NCBI RefSeq assembly: GCF_002893095.1
Contig: NZ_PKQQ01000009.1
Coordinates: 124,001 to 188,000 of the forward strand
Direction: 5' to 3'
Source of the DNA: Stenotrophomonas sp. VV52
Lineage (GTDB): Bacteria > Pseudomonadota > Gammaproteobacteria > Xanthomonadales > Xanthomonadaceae
DNA length: 64,000 bases
The notes under the pieces were generated by a model. It did no database searches. It was not told where the DNA came from and saw only the letters and a list, made by a program, of their open reading frames with translations. Within the stretch, counting starts at the first letter, position 1, and every line of letters begins with the position of its first letter. Positions 27,984 to 36,749 of this stretch are shown here, piece by piece. A program made the translations under genes and the position numbers.

Positions 27984-28361
27984 TCAGCTTTCGCTGGCGT
28001 TTTTTTCGCCTGAGCGCGAACTGAACAAAAGCCAGCCCAATGCAACACCGAAGAGTGCACCGGCCACTTCGATCACCACGCGGGAGCCCAATTCGTTGGG
28101 GTCGTGGATGGTGGCCAGGTACATCCGCGCGAAGAACGGCGACTCCAGCCGCACGATGCCCATGTAGAACAGCTTCCACGCGTCGATGCCAGCCGAGATC
28201 ACCACGGCCATGACGCAGGCCCAGCCTATGGCGTAGCCCATGCTCCAGCCGGCCCAGCGGCACACCCGGTGCCACAGCGCGTACACCAGCAGGCCGACCA
28301 GCAGGGCGATCAGCCCGGCTTCCAGCGTGCCCAGCAATCCAAAGTGCAGCGGCAGGTTCAT
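27984..28361 (-). CDS. Small integral membrane protein
   Basis: The protein has 125 aa with three probable membrane helices: about 8-30 (LGTLEAGLIALLVGLLVYAL), 38-60 (WSMGYAIGWACVMAVVISA) and 95-113 (VIEVAGALFGVALGWLLF). The C-terminus is basic and polar. No family recognised. It stands alone between the EF-hand gene and the peptidoglycan cluster. Confidence 0.7.
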   Translation of the reverse strand: MNLPLHFGLLGTLEAGLIALLVGLLVYALWHRVCRWAGWSMGYAIGWACVMAVVISAGIDAWKLFYMGIVRLESPFFARMYLATIHDPNELGSRVVIEVAGALFGVALGWLLFSSRSGEKNASES

Positions 28362-28404
28362 CGTGGTCCACAGGTTCGGTGAGCGCGCATTGTAGCGGCG
28401 CGGC

Positions 28405-29133
28405 TCAGCGCACCGGCACGTCGTAGGCGGTACCGGGGGCCGGCTCCGGGCTGAGCGTGAAGTGCCACCACTCCTGTGGGTAGTTGGCGAAACCCCGGCG
28501 CTGCATGGCCTGCAGCAGGGTGTGCCGGTTCTGGTGCTGGGCCGGGGTGACGTCGGGCGCGTCGGTATGCGCGCGCGGGCCGAAGAAGTCGAAGTCGGTG
28601 CCCATGTCGACCGGCGTGCAGGGGTCGCGGCGGCAGTCGAGCAGGCCGAGGTCGACGGTGGCGCCGCGGCTGTGGCCGGAGGTTTCGGCGATGTACTCGC
28701 CCAGCAGCGCGGGCTTTTCCAGGCTGGGGTACTGGGTGGCCTTGCGCGACTGCTCCAGCGGGTCGTTGGCCCAGTCGACGAAGGCGCGCACCGACTGCGC
28801 GGGGCGGTAGCAGTCGAACAGCTGCAGGCCGTAGCCGCGTTCGCGCAGGTCGGCTTCCACCTGGGCCAGCGCGGTGGCGGCCGGGCGCAGCAGGAAGCAC
28901 TTGGGTGCGTCGTAGCCGGGAACCGGGCGGCCAGTGAAGTTGTTGGCCGTGGCGTAGCGCATGTCGAGCTGGATGTCAGGCGCGAGGGTGCGGATGTCGA
29001 CCAGGCCGGCCTGGTCGGTGGTGCGTACCAGGGCGATGGTGACCGGTTGGGCGTGCGCCACCGGGGTTGCGAGCGCCAGCAGAAGGCTAAGGACAGTCGC
29101 CGATACGGGTGAAGTGCAGGTCCTGGAAGTCAT
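28405..29133 (-). CDS. D-alanyl-D-alanine dipeptidase (VanX/DdpX type, M15D)
   Basis: About 242 aa. Exported: signal peptide ending AHA-QP. Zinc-peptidase M15 motifs: SGHSRGATVDLGL (His and Asp zinc ligands) and EWWHF (catalytic Glu, third zinc ligand His); CYRPAQSVRAF supplies the transition-state Arg. It hydrolyses D-Ala-D-Ala to free D-Ala. The ATG at 29133 overlaps the 3' end of the serine-hydrolase gene by 47 nt, so the two are linked. A periplasmic location suits salvage from the cell wall rather than vancomycin resistance. Confidence 0.9.
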   Translation of the reverse strand: MTSRTCTSPVSATVLSLLLALATPVAHAQPVTIALVRTTDQAGLVDIRTLAPDIQLDMRYATANNFTGRPVPGYDAPKCFLLRPAATALAQVEADLRERGYGLQLFDCYRPAQSVRAFVDWANDPLEQSRKATQYPSLEKPALLGEYIAETSGHSRGATVDLGLLDCRRDPCTPVDMGTDFDFFGPRAHTDAPDVTPAQHQNRHTLLQAMQRRGFANYPQEWWHFTLSPEPAPGTAYDVPVR

Positions 29134-30550
29134 AGCTGAAGTCGATGTCCGGATCGATGGCGCGCAGGGTGAGCGCGGGCGGGGTGCCCGGCGTAACCTG
29201 CAGCCAGGGTTCGGCGTCCGCTCCGAGGGTATCCCACTGCACCAGCCAGCGGGTGTCGAGCTGCATGACGGTGCCGCGCAGGGTGGGCGACTTGTCGACG
29301 GTGAAGCGGAGGCGGTCGTTTTCCGGGCAGAGGCGGGCCTGGCCGAGCCAGGGGTCGCGGTAGAGGCCGGTGGCACCGCGCAGCCACGCAGGGCGTGGCT
29401 CTACCGGGGAACGCCCATCCGTGTTTGGGCGTACATGGCCTGCGTTGCGGCGGTTGGCCTGCTCGGCGTTCAACTGCGCGGCATACCCCGCCACCGTCTG
29501 CTTCTGCTCCGGCGCGGTGTACTGTTTCAACGCCGCCTGCATCAGCACGGTGCGCGCGTCCTCGCCTTCGCCGTCGATCAGGATCACCACGCCTACCTTG
29601 CGGTCCGGCAGCAGCGCCAGCGAGGAATAGCTGCCCGAGAGCGTGCCGGTATGCGCGACCTTCCACTGCCCGTCCAGGTCCGACAAACGCCAGCCGTAGC
29701 CATAGGCGGAGAAATGCGCGTTGTCCCAGGCGCGCTGGCGTTCGCCCAGTGGCATCGGCATGTGCGCGGTCCACAGCGCGCGGCGCTGGGTGTCGCTGAG
29801 CCAGCCGGGCACCAGCGTGGGATCCAGCAGCACCTGCATCCAGCGGGTCATGTCGCGCAGGCTGCAGCGGATACCACCGGCCGCGAGCGAAGTCAGTTCG
29901 GCGGGCACTTGGCATCCGGCCATGCCCAGCGGTACGAACACTTCCTCGTGCAGCAGCTGGTCGATCGGCTTGCCTCCGGCCGCGGCGGCGACTTCGCCGG
30001 CCACCACGTACATCAGGTTGTCGTAGGCGTACCCGCTGCGGAAGCTGGTAACCGGCTTGAGATGGGCCAGCCCGGCAATGATGTCGGCGCGGGTGTACTG
30101 GTTGGGCTCGGGCCACAGCATCAGGTCGCCTGCGCCCAGGCCCAGGCCGCTGTTGTGGATGAGCAGGTCGCGTACCTGCATGTGTTCGGTGACCCAGGGG
30201 TCGAACATGCGGAACTGCGGCAGGTGCTTGATGACCGGGTCGTCCCAGGCGAGCAGGCCACGGTCGACCAGTCGTGCGAGCACGGCGGCGGTCATCGCCT
30301 TGCTGTTGGAGGCGATGCGGAAATGCGTGTCGGCGGTGATCGGCTCGATGCGGTCGCCGCGGCGTTCGCCACGGGTCCCGGTAAAGACCATCTCGCCAGT
30401 GTCTACCACCGCCATCGCGATGCCGGGCAGGTCGTAACGCTCGGCCGTGCCGTCGAGCATGGGCGTGAAAGGCGACGGCTCAGCCGCCGCTGCGGGTAGT
30501 GACGCGGCCAGTGCAACGATCAGCAGCAGGGGGCGGAGCGCGAACGGCAT
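29087..30550 (-). CDS. Serine beta-lactamase/DD-peptidase family hydrolase
   Basis: About 487 aa from the ATG at 30550, with a signal peptide (cleavage near AAA-EP). Class C-like fold: RIASNSK (SxxK nucleophile, about residue 83), a YxN-type motif at SGYAYDN and an HTG triad (VAHTGTLSG). A C-terminal DUF3471-like domain follows. Substrates may be D-amino-acid peptides or esters; a true beta-lactamase is not implied. Residues encoded by 29382-29434 come from two SMAG-like hairpins read in frame (GHVRPNTDG...EPRPAWLR), an insertion at the domain junction. Confidence 0.87.
   Translation of the reverse strand: MPFALRPLLLIVALAASLPAAAAEPSPFTPMLDGTAERYDLPGIAMAVVDTGEMVFTGTRGERRGDRIEPITADTHFRIASNSKAMTAAVLARLVDRGLLAWDDPVIKHLPQFRMFDPWVTEHMQVRDLLIHNSGLGLGAGDLMLWPEPNQYTRADIIAGLAHLKPVTSFRSGYAYDNLMYVVAGEVAAAAGGKPIDQLLHEEVFVPLGMAGCQVPAELTSLAAGGIRCSLRDMTRWMQVLLDPTLVPGWLSDTQRRALWTAHMPMPLGERQRAWDNAHFSAYGYGWRLSDLDGQWKVAHTGTLSGSYSSLALLPDRKVGVVILIDGEGEDARTVLMQAALKQYTAPEQKQTVAGYAAQLNAEQANRRNAGHVRPNTDGRSPVEPRPAWLRGATGLYRDPWLGQARLCPENDRLRFTVDKSPTLRGTVMQLDTRWLVQWDTLGADAEPWLQVTPGTPPALTLRAIDPDIDFSYDFQDLHFTRIGDCP
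29382..29434 (-). repeat. Two SMAG-like hairpins inside a coding sequence
   Basis: Read on minus, 29404-29382 is a standard 23-nt unit (GTAG head, AGCCACGC / GCGTGGCT stem); 29434-29411 is a variant with a GTAC head and CGCCCA / TGGGCG arms. Both are in the serine-hydrolase reading frame. Confidence 0.75.
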
Positions 30551-30620
30551 GTGCGGATGGTTCCAGAGCAAAGAAGTGCCGGGCCGCAGAACATCCTGCG
30601 GCCCGGCGGTGCTGCGGCGA

Positions 30621-33600
30621 TCAGAAGTTCCAGGTCGCCATCAGCTGGGTGTAGCGCGGGGCCTGCCAGCGGGTCCCGGTGTTGAAGGTGTTCTCGCGAT
30701 ACTGGCCCGGCTGGGCTTCGTAGCGCTGGTGGACGTTGATGACGGTCTGGTTGTTGAACAGGTTGAACACCGAGAGCCGCACGCTCAGGTCGATGCCCTC
30801 CACCGGCAGGCGCCAGGTGACGTTGGCGCCCATGGTCCAGGTCCACGGCAGGCGACCGTACGCGCCGCGCGGGGTGTATTCGAACTGGCGCTGGTCGTAC
30901 GGGCCGGAACAGTTGGCCACGCACAGCCAGCCGGTGCCACCGCCGCCGCTCTCGTTGGAGGTGCTGCCGCCGGCCACGGTGTCGCCCGGCCACATCACGC
31001 CGAAGGCGGTGATGGGACCACCGGACAACACCTGCAGGGTGGTGCCGAACGACCAGGTTTCATTCAACGCGTACGCCGCGCGGAACTTGAACTGGTGGCG
31101 GAAGTCATTGAACAGCACGCCGTAGCGTTCGTTGTTGGACGGGTGATCCCAGTGCTGGACCATGCCGGTGTCGCCATAGCCGGTATCGGAGTTGACCGGT
31201 CCTTCGAAGTTGCCGTCGCTGCGCGACCACAGGTAGGAGGCGTTGAACAGCCACTTCTCGTCCCAGCCACGGTCGATCTGGAATTCCAGCGCCTTGTAGG
31301 TGCGCTTGGGCTTGGAATAGCCGACCACTTCGCCGCTGCCGCCCTTGCGGTAGCCGCTGTTGGCAGTGTCGATGGTGATCCAGCCTTCGGTGGCGCAGCC
31401 GATGCTGGAGTCGCCCCAGATGGTCAGGTTCTCACCCGGGTTGGCGATCGGCCACAGGGTGGTGCCGGTCGGGCCGCACGGGGTGTAGTTCAGGCGCATG
31501 TCGTCCAGCGCGCGGTCCATGGTGCGGTAGGTGGCGTTGACGCCCCACGACCAGGCCTGGTTGATCATGCTCTGGAAGCCCAGGATGTACTCGTCCTGGT
31601 AGACCGCCTTGAGGTCGCGATCCACGCTCTGGCGCAGGTCGGCCGCACCGGTGTTCATGCGGGTGTCGACCGGGCCGATCTGCTGGCCGATGATCGGCGC
31701 CGCGTACGGCGCGCCGGTGACCGGGTTGGCCTGCTGCTGCCAGCCGTCGAGGACGAAGTAGGAGTACTCGTCGGTGAGGCCGCCGGCGAAGTTGACGTTG
31801 ATGTTGTTGGTGACCGGCAGGTAGTAGCGGCCGGCGTTACCGAACAGCTTGGTGGTGGCGTCACCCTTCACGTCCCAGGAGAAGCCCACGCGCGGCGCGA
31901 TGAGGTCGTCCATCTTGATGAAGGCGTCGCCGTCGGCGGTGCGGTTCTCGAAGCGGTCCCAGCGTACGCCCAGGTTGAGCATGAGGTTGGGGGTGATGTT
32001 CCAGATGTCTTCGAGGTAGAACGCGTTGGCTTCGGTTTCGAAGGTGCCGCCGGACACGCGGTTGCGGCCGCGCAGCATCTCGGTGACGCCCGGCGGTACG
32101 AATGCGTTGGCGCCGTCCCACACTTCATCGCCCGGGCGGGCGACGTAGGCGGTGTAGCTGAGCTGGGTCGGACCCGGGTAGCGGGTGGACTGCTCGGTGG
32201 TCATCAGCTCGCGGTCCACGCCGAAGCGCAGCAGGTGGCGGCCGAGCTGCCATTCGAAGTCCAGGCGGGCCACGTCGCGGGTGTCGTCGCGCTCGGCCAC
32301 GGCGGCGCCGGTCGGGTGGCAGCCCGGGCGCAGGCCGTTGAGCCTGTAGAGGCGCGAGGCGTAGCTGGCGTCGGTGAACACCGGGCTGCAGGCTTCGTCG
32401 AGCGAGGAGCTGGTGAAGGCGCGCTGGTTGTTCTGGCCGACCATGGCACGCGCGGTGAAGGTTTCACCGAAGTGGCCGGTATAGGTGGCCGAGTAGTTGC
32501 GGCCGCCGGTCTCGGTGACCGAATCGCCGCCCCACTGGCCGATCTCGTTCGCGTCCCAGTCGTAGTTGTAGGAGCCGTTGGTGACGTCGCCTTCGTCGGA
32601 GAAGCCCAGCAGCGAGATGCTGTGGTTGTCGGTGATGTTCCAGTCGAGCTTGGCGCCCCAGAAGCCGTTGTCGGCCTCGTTCTTGAACCAGGTCAGGGCG
32701 TCGTTGGAGGTGTTGTGGCCGCTGTCGTTGCGATCTTCATACATGGCGAACAGGAACAGCTTGTCCTGCACGAGCGCGCCGGAGCCCCACACGTTGGTCT
32801 TGAAGAACGAGCTGTCGTCGCGGCTTGCGTAGGAATGCGGGGTGCCGTCGCGATGGAAGTGGTCGCGCCCGCTGGAGCGCCACGCGCTCGGCTCGGCGGT
32901 GATCTCGATGCCACCCTTGAGCTCGTTGCTGCCCGAGCGGGTCACGGCGTTGATCACGCCGCCGGTGGAACGGCCGAATTCCACCGAGTAGCCGCCGGTC
33001 TTGACCTGGAACTCGTTGAAGAACGCGAACGGTGCGCTGGAGAAGCCGCGCCGGGTGTACATGTCGGTGACGTTGAGACCGTTGATGAACACCGCGTTCT
33101 CGGCCACCGAGGAACCGGCGAACGACAGGCCACCGAAGGTGGAGTTGCCGCCGACCACGCCGGGGGCGAGCAGCGCCACCGCGGAAAGGTCCTGCGCCAC
33201 CGGCAGGCGTTCCAGCTCCTGGCGGTTGACGTTGAATGAGGTCTCGGTGGTGGACACGTCCACCCGGTTGACCACGCGCGTACCGACCACCTGCAGTGCG
33301 TCCAGGTTGACTACGCCGCCGCCACTGCCGAGGTTGACCGTGGTGGTGCCGCCGATGGCCACGCTCACGGCGACCGGGTCACCGAGGTCCTGGCCGTCGC
33401 GGCTGAGCTGCAGCTGGTAGTTGCCCACCGGCAGCTGGCCGAGGCGATAGGTGCCGTCGGCGCTGGCGGTGACCGTGCGGGTCTGCCCGGTACTGGTGCT
33501 GACCACGGTGATCTGGTCGCCGGCGCTGGCGCGACCGGCCACCGCACCGCTGACCGCCTGCGCGAATGCCACGGTGGGCACCAGGCTGCCCAGACACGCT

Positions 33601-33647
33601 CCCAACGCGACGCACAGCGCCGCCCGCTTCAAACCGTTCGCTTTCAT
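30621..33647 (-). CDS. TonB-dependent receptor, Oar-like with N-terminal regulatory domain
   Basis: The protein has 1008 aa. Signal peptide (to about residue 29, AFA-QA). Residues about 31-110 are a carboxypeptidase-like regulatory domain (TVTASADGTYRLGQLPVGNYQL). The plug has the IDVSTTETSFNVN..LERLPV region and the barrel ends in an aromatic residue (ATWNF), the usual outer-membrane signature. These receptors import bulky ligands energised by TonB. Neighbouring murein-peptide enzymes suggest a muropeptide or peptide ligand, which is inference. It is 42 nt from the transglutaminase-like gene upstream. Confidence 0.93.
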   Translation of the reverse strand: MKANGLKRAALCVALGACLGSLVPTVAFAQAVSGAVAGRASAGDQITVVSTSTGQTRTVTASADGTYRLGQLPVGNYQLQLSRDGQDLGDPVAVSVAIGGTTTVNLGSGGGVVNLDALQVVGTRVVNRVDVSTTETSFNVNRQELERLPVAQDLSAVALLAPGVVGGNSTFGGLSFAGSSVAENAVFINGLNVTDMYTRRGFSSAPFAFFNEFQVKTGGYSVEFGRSTGGVINAVTRSGSNELKGGIEITAEPSAWRSSGRDHFHRDGTPHSYASRDDSSFFKTNVWGSGALVQDKLFLFAMYEDRNDSGHNTSNDALTWFKNEADNGFWGAKLDWNITDNHSISLLGFSDEGDVTNGSYNYDWDANEIGQWGGDSVTETGGRNYSATYTGHFGETFTARAMVGQNNQRAFTSSSLDEACSPVFTDASYASRLYRLNGLRPGCHPTGAAVAERDDTRDVARLDFEWQLGRHLLRFGVDRELMTTEQSTRYPGPTQLSYTAYVARPGDEVWDGANAFVPPGVTEMLRGRNRVSGGTFETEANAFYLEDIWNITPNLMLNLGVRWDRFENRTADGDAFIKMDDLIAPRVGFSWDVKGDATTKLFGNAGRYYLPVTNNINVNFAGGLTDEYSYFVLDGWQQQANPVTGAPYAAPIIGQQIGPVDTRMNTGAADLRQSVDRDLKAVYQDEYILGFQSMINQAWSWGVNATYRTMDRALDDMRLNYTPCGPTGTTLWPIANPGENLTIWGDSSIGCATEGWITIDTANSGYRKGGSGEVVGYSKPKRTYKALEFQIDRGWDEKWLFNASYLWSRSDGNFEGPVNSDTGYGDTGMVQHWDHPSNNERYGVLFNDFRHQFKFRAAYALNETWSFGTTLQVLSGGPITAFGVMWPGDTVAGGSTSNESGGGGTGWLCVANCSGPYDQRQFEYTPRGAYGRLPWTWTMGANVTWRLPVEGIDLSVRLSVFNLFNNQTVINVHQRYEAQPGQYRENTFNTGTRWQAPRYTQLMATWNF

Positions 33648-33689
33648 TCCCTGCTCTCTCCTTCAAGGGTGAAATGGTGATGGTGCTGA

Positions 33690-35189
33690 TTAGTGCGTGG
33701 ACTTCGCCGGCACGACGTGCGACTGGAAGTCGTAATTCCATTGATCGAAGTACAGGTTGCCGCCGGACCATTCGACTTCGCCGCGTTGCGAGTCGACGGT
33801 GTCCGAGCGCGGATGCCGTTTGGCCGGTTGGAACGGTTGCTGGAAATCGTCGTTGAAGGCGATGCGGTAGGCGTCGAGTCCACCGAAGTAGAAGTCGCGC
33901 AGGGCGGGCTCATTGCTCTGCAGGCGGCCGGTGGTGACGTCCATCGGCACCCAGCCGTACGGGGCCAGGTACAGCGCACCCCAGTCGTGCAGGTTGTTGT
34001 AGCCCACCGCGTCGTCGGAATAGACCATGCCCGACTGCCAGCGCGCCGGAATGCCGTTCAGGCGCAGCAGGGCGATCAACAGCAGGGTCTGCTGCCCGCA
34101 GTCGGCGTGGCCGGCGTGCAGGGCGTAGTCGCTGATGTTGGATATGGTGGAGTATTCGCGGGCGCCGGCCCAGGGAATCTGGTCGACGGCGTCGAACAGC
34201 TTCTGCGCGATGGCATAGGGATTGGTTTCAGTGCCCACCACGCGCTGCGAGAACGCGCGCAGGGCCGGGGTGAACACCACGTGCGGCGGCTGCTCGGCCA
34301 GGTAGGGCTGCAGTGCCGGATCGTTCGGCGTGGCAGTGACCTTGGCGCGGTCGATGGGGATATGGCGCGCGTATACGGTGACCGCATAGCGGATTTCGAA
34401 GCGGGTGGGCTTTCCGGCCACCGCCTTCTGCTGCAGGTGAACGGTGCGCTGCTGCGCAGATTCCGGGGCGATCACCGCACCCTGCTGCGGGGCGATCCAG
34501 GTGATGTCTTCCTGCTGGCCGGCGATGGCGCGCGGGTATGGAATCCACGCCTGCAGCAGTTCGCCGGCCGGCACGGCGTCGGGCTTGACCGTGATCGACT
34601 GGGTGACCTCCACACGGCGCGGCACCAGGCTGGTCGCGCTGGTTTCCCTTGCTGCGGCGATGATCTCGTAGTGGTGCGGGGCGAGGTTTTCGTACGGACC
34701 CTCAGTGGGCAGCGGCACATTCGGCGCGCGCCGTGAACGTGCTTCAGCGCTGACCCGGAACAGATTGGACGGCGCGCGCTTGAAGTAACGGCGCTCGCCA
34801 TCGATGTCCAGGTGTTCGATCAGGCCGGCCGCGTCCCAGCGCGCGAATTCGTCATCGCGCAGGTCGGGAATCTGCTTGCGCAGCTGCGTCTTCGCCTGCG
34901 CTTCGTCCAGGCTGAAGTCCAGCCGCATGCGGCGCATGCGTTCGCGTTGGAACGTATAGGTGGCGCGCTGCTCGGCGCTGAGCGAAGGCTCTGCCAGCCG
35001 TTCGGTAATGACAGCGTCGGCCGCAGCGAACTGGCCCTGGTCGATCTGTGCGATCAACGCGTCCTGGGCCAGCACCGGCGTCTGCAACGACGCCAGGCCC
35101 AGCAGCAGGCACGCCGTGGCGGCGCGACGGGCGAAGGTCGAGGCAGAACGCGGTTTGCTAACGGGCAGATCCACAGCGACACTTCCCAA
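33690..35189 (-). CDS. Transglutaminase-like (papain-fold) exported protein
   Basis: About 499 aa. An N-terminal hydrophobic segment (about 20-42, ATACLLLGLASLQTPVLA) is a signal peptide. The transglutaminase core is in the C-terminal half: HAGHADCGQQTLLLIALLRLNGIPAR (Cys), YNNLHDWGALYLAPYGWVPMDVT (His and Asp). Catalytic triad Cys-His-Asp is complete, so it may act as a peptidase or amidase. The start is uncertain: TTG at 35189 or a GTG five codons later. First gene of the minus arm, divergent from the NlpC/P60 gene. Confidence 0.85.
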   Translation of the reverse strand: MGSVAVDLPVSKPRSASTFARRAATACLLLGLASLQTPVLAQDALIAQIDQGQFAAADAVITERLAEPSLSAEQRATYTFQRERMRRMRLDFSLDEAQAKTQLRKQIPDLRDDEFARWDAAGLIEHLDIDGERRYFKRAPSNLFRVSAEARSRRAPNVPLPTEGPYENLAPHHYEIIAAARETSATSLVPRRVEVTQSITVKPDAVPAGELLQAWIPYPRAIAGQQEDITWIAPQQGAVIAPESAQQRTVHLQQKAVAGKPTRFEIRYAVTVYARHIPIDRAKVTATPNDPALQPYLAEQPPHVVFTPALRAFSQRVVGTETNPYAIAQKLFDAVDQIPWAGAREYSTISNISDYALHAGHADCGQQTLLLIALLRLNGIPARWQSGMVYSDDAVGYNNLHDWGALYLAPYGWVPMDVTTGRLQSNEPALRDFYFGGLDAYRIAFNDDFQQPFQPAKRHPRSDTVDSQRGEVEWSGGNLYFDQWNYDFQSHVVPAKSTH

Positions 35190-35239
35190 CGTGCGGGTGG
35201 TAATCGCTGTGTAACACGGGCCTGACAGGGGGTCAATAA

Positions 35240-35278
35240 TTTATTCTTGCTTTCGCTGAAAAAAGGAATAAATATTCC
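35240..35278. promoter_or_regulatory. Candidate RpiR/MurR-type operator in divergent region
   Basis: In the 117-nt gap between the divergent arms: TTTATTC (35240-35246) mirrors GAATAAA (35266-35272), and GGAATA-AA-TATTCC forms a compact palindrome (35265-35278). AT-rich palindromes of this kind are typical RpiR-family operators, and an RpiR gene is third in the plus arm. Binding is inferred. Confidence 0.5.
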
Positions 35279-35306
35279 TGACGCTTCCGAGGAGGATGAC
35301 CGCTCC

Positions 35307-36749
35307 ATGATCCAGGCTTCCCCCCGCCGCCCTGCGCGGCTTGCGTGGCCGGCGCGCGTAGTGCTGGCAGCGATGCTGGCCCTGCCCGGCACCGCCGCCT
35401 GGGCCGAGGCCCCGGTTGCGACCCCCAGTGGTTTCGGCGGCGTGGTCGGGCTGCGCGAGGCCTACCTGGACCCGGCGTTCTGGGCGGCGCGGCTGCCTAA
35501 CTCGGACCGGGTGATCCTGGACCGGGCCGGCATTGACGCGCAGAACGCACGCATGCGGGCCGAAGACGACTCCATTCACGACCTGCGGGCGCTGCCGGCG
35601 TCGCTGCCGCGTGCGCAGGTGCTGGCCGACATCCAGAAGCTCTCGCGCTGGCCTGAAAAGGCACTGTTCGGCGTCGACACCCAGCCGATTGCCGCCACGG
35701 CACGCGCCAGCATCGAGGCCAACCTGGCACTGGATGCGATTCCCGCCGCGCGCCCGCTGCAGTACGGACTGGTCACCCACCGCGCCGACCTGCGCGCGTT
35801 CCCGACCGCGCTGCGGGTGTTCACCTCGCAGGGCGACACCGATATCGACCGCTTCCAGGAGTCCGCGCTGTTCCCGGGCGACGCGGTGGCGGTGCTGCAT
35901 GAGAGCGCCGACGGGAAGTGGCTGTTCGTCACCAGCGAGCGCTACTCGGCGTGGATCGAAAAGCGCTTCGTGGGAATCGGCGATGCCGCGACGGTGCTCG
36001 GCTACGGCCAGAAGGGCCCGTATCGGGTGGTGACCGGCGCGACCGCGTTCACCGCCTTCACCCCGGAAGCACCGCGCGTGTCGCGGTTGCAGCTGGACAT
36101 GGGCGTGCGGCTGCCGGTGTTGGCCGACTGGCCCCAGGCGCAGACCGTGAACGGCCAGCAGGCGCATGCCGCGCACGTGGTGCAGTTGCCGGTGCGCAAT
36201 ACCGACGGCTCGCTGGCACTGGTGCCGGCGCTGCTGCCGCGCTCGCAGGACACCGCCGCCGACTACCTGCCGCTGACCCCGCGCAACCTGCTTACCCAGG
36301 CCTTCAAGTTCCTGGGCGAGCGCTACGGCTGGGGCCATTCCTACGACACCCGCGACTGCAGCGGCTTCGTTTCGGAGATCTACCGCAGCTTCGGCGTGCT
36401 GATGCCGCGCAACACCAGCGCGCAGGCGGTGAGCCCGGCGCTGGACCGCATCGCCTTCACCGCGACGGACGACAAGGCCAAGCGCAACGCCGCCGTGCAG
36501 CAGCTGCAGGTGGGCGACCTGGTCTACATCCCGGGCCATGTGATGGTCACCATTGGTCAGCTGGACGGGCAGACGTGGATGATCCACGACACCTCCGGCG
36601 GCAGCTGGTTCGGGCCGGGCGGCACGCGTGTGCAGGCGCATCTCAATGGGGTATCGGTGACCCCGCTGCAGCCGATGATGGCCAGCGACACCGTCAGTTA
36701 CATCGACCGCATCACCAACATCCAGCGTATCCGGCCCCAGACTCCTTGA
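35307..36749 (+). CDS. SH3/NlpC-P60 (C40) cell-wall peptidase
   Basis: About 480 aa from the ATG at 35307 (GAGGAGG upstream). Signal peptide ending AWA-EA. The middle contains SH3-like wall-binding domains (about 175-320). The C-terminal NlpC/P60 domain shows ERYGWGHSYDTRDCSGFVSEIYRSF (Cys nucleophile), LPRNTS-like MPRNTSAQ, and IPGHVMVTIG (His). Such enzymes cut between D-Glu and the diamino acid in stem peptides, releasing L-Ala-D-Glu, which is the substrate class of the epimerase encoded next; the two overlap by one base (TGATG). Confidence 0.9.
   Translation: MIQASPRRPARLAWPARVVLAAMLALPGTAAWAEAPVATPSGFGGVVGLREAYLDPAFWAARLPNSDRVILDRAGIDAQNARMRAEDDSIHDLRALPASLPRAQVLADIQKLSRWPEKALFGVDTQPIAATARASIEANLALDAIPAARPLQYGLVTHRADLRAFPTALRVFTSQGDTDIDRFQESALFPGDAVAVLHESADGKWLFVTSERYSAWIEKRFVGIGDAATVLGYGQKGPYRVVTGATAFTAFTPEAPRVSRLQLDMGVRLPVLADWPQAQTVNGQQAHAAHVVQLPVRNTDGSLALVPALLPRSQDTAADYLPLTPRNLLTQAFKFLGERYGWGHSYDTRDCSGFVSEIYRSFGVLMPRNTSAQAVSPALDRIAFTATDDKAKRNAAVQQLQVGDLVYIPGHVMVTIGQLDGQTWMIHDTSGGSWFGPGGTRVQAHLNGVSVTPLQPMMASDTVSYIDRITNIQRIRPQTP

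Noticed and set aside
29087..30550. An acquired beta-lactamase resistance gene
   Set aside because: The motifs place it in the broad serine DD-peptidase/esterase family, and its neighbours are murein-salvage genes; nothing points to antibiotic resistance.
30447..33239. A 930-codon open frame on the plus strand opposite the TonB receptor
   Set aside because: It is a shadow of the receptor gene, with low-complexity Val/Gly/Ala/His composition and no domain.
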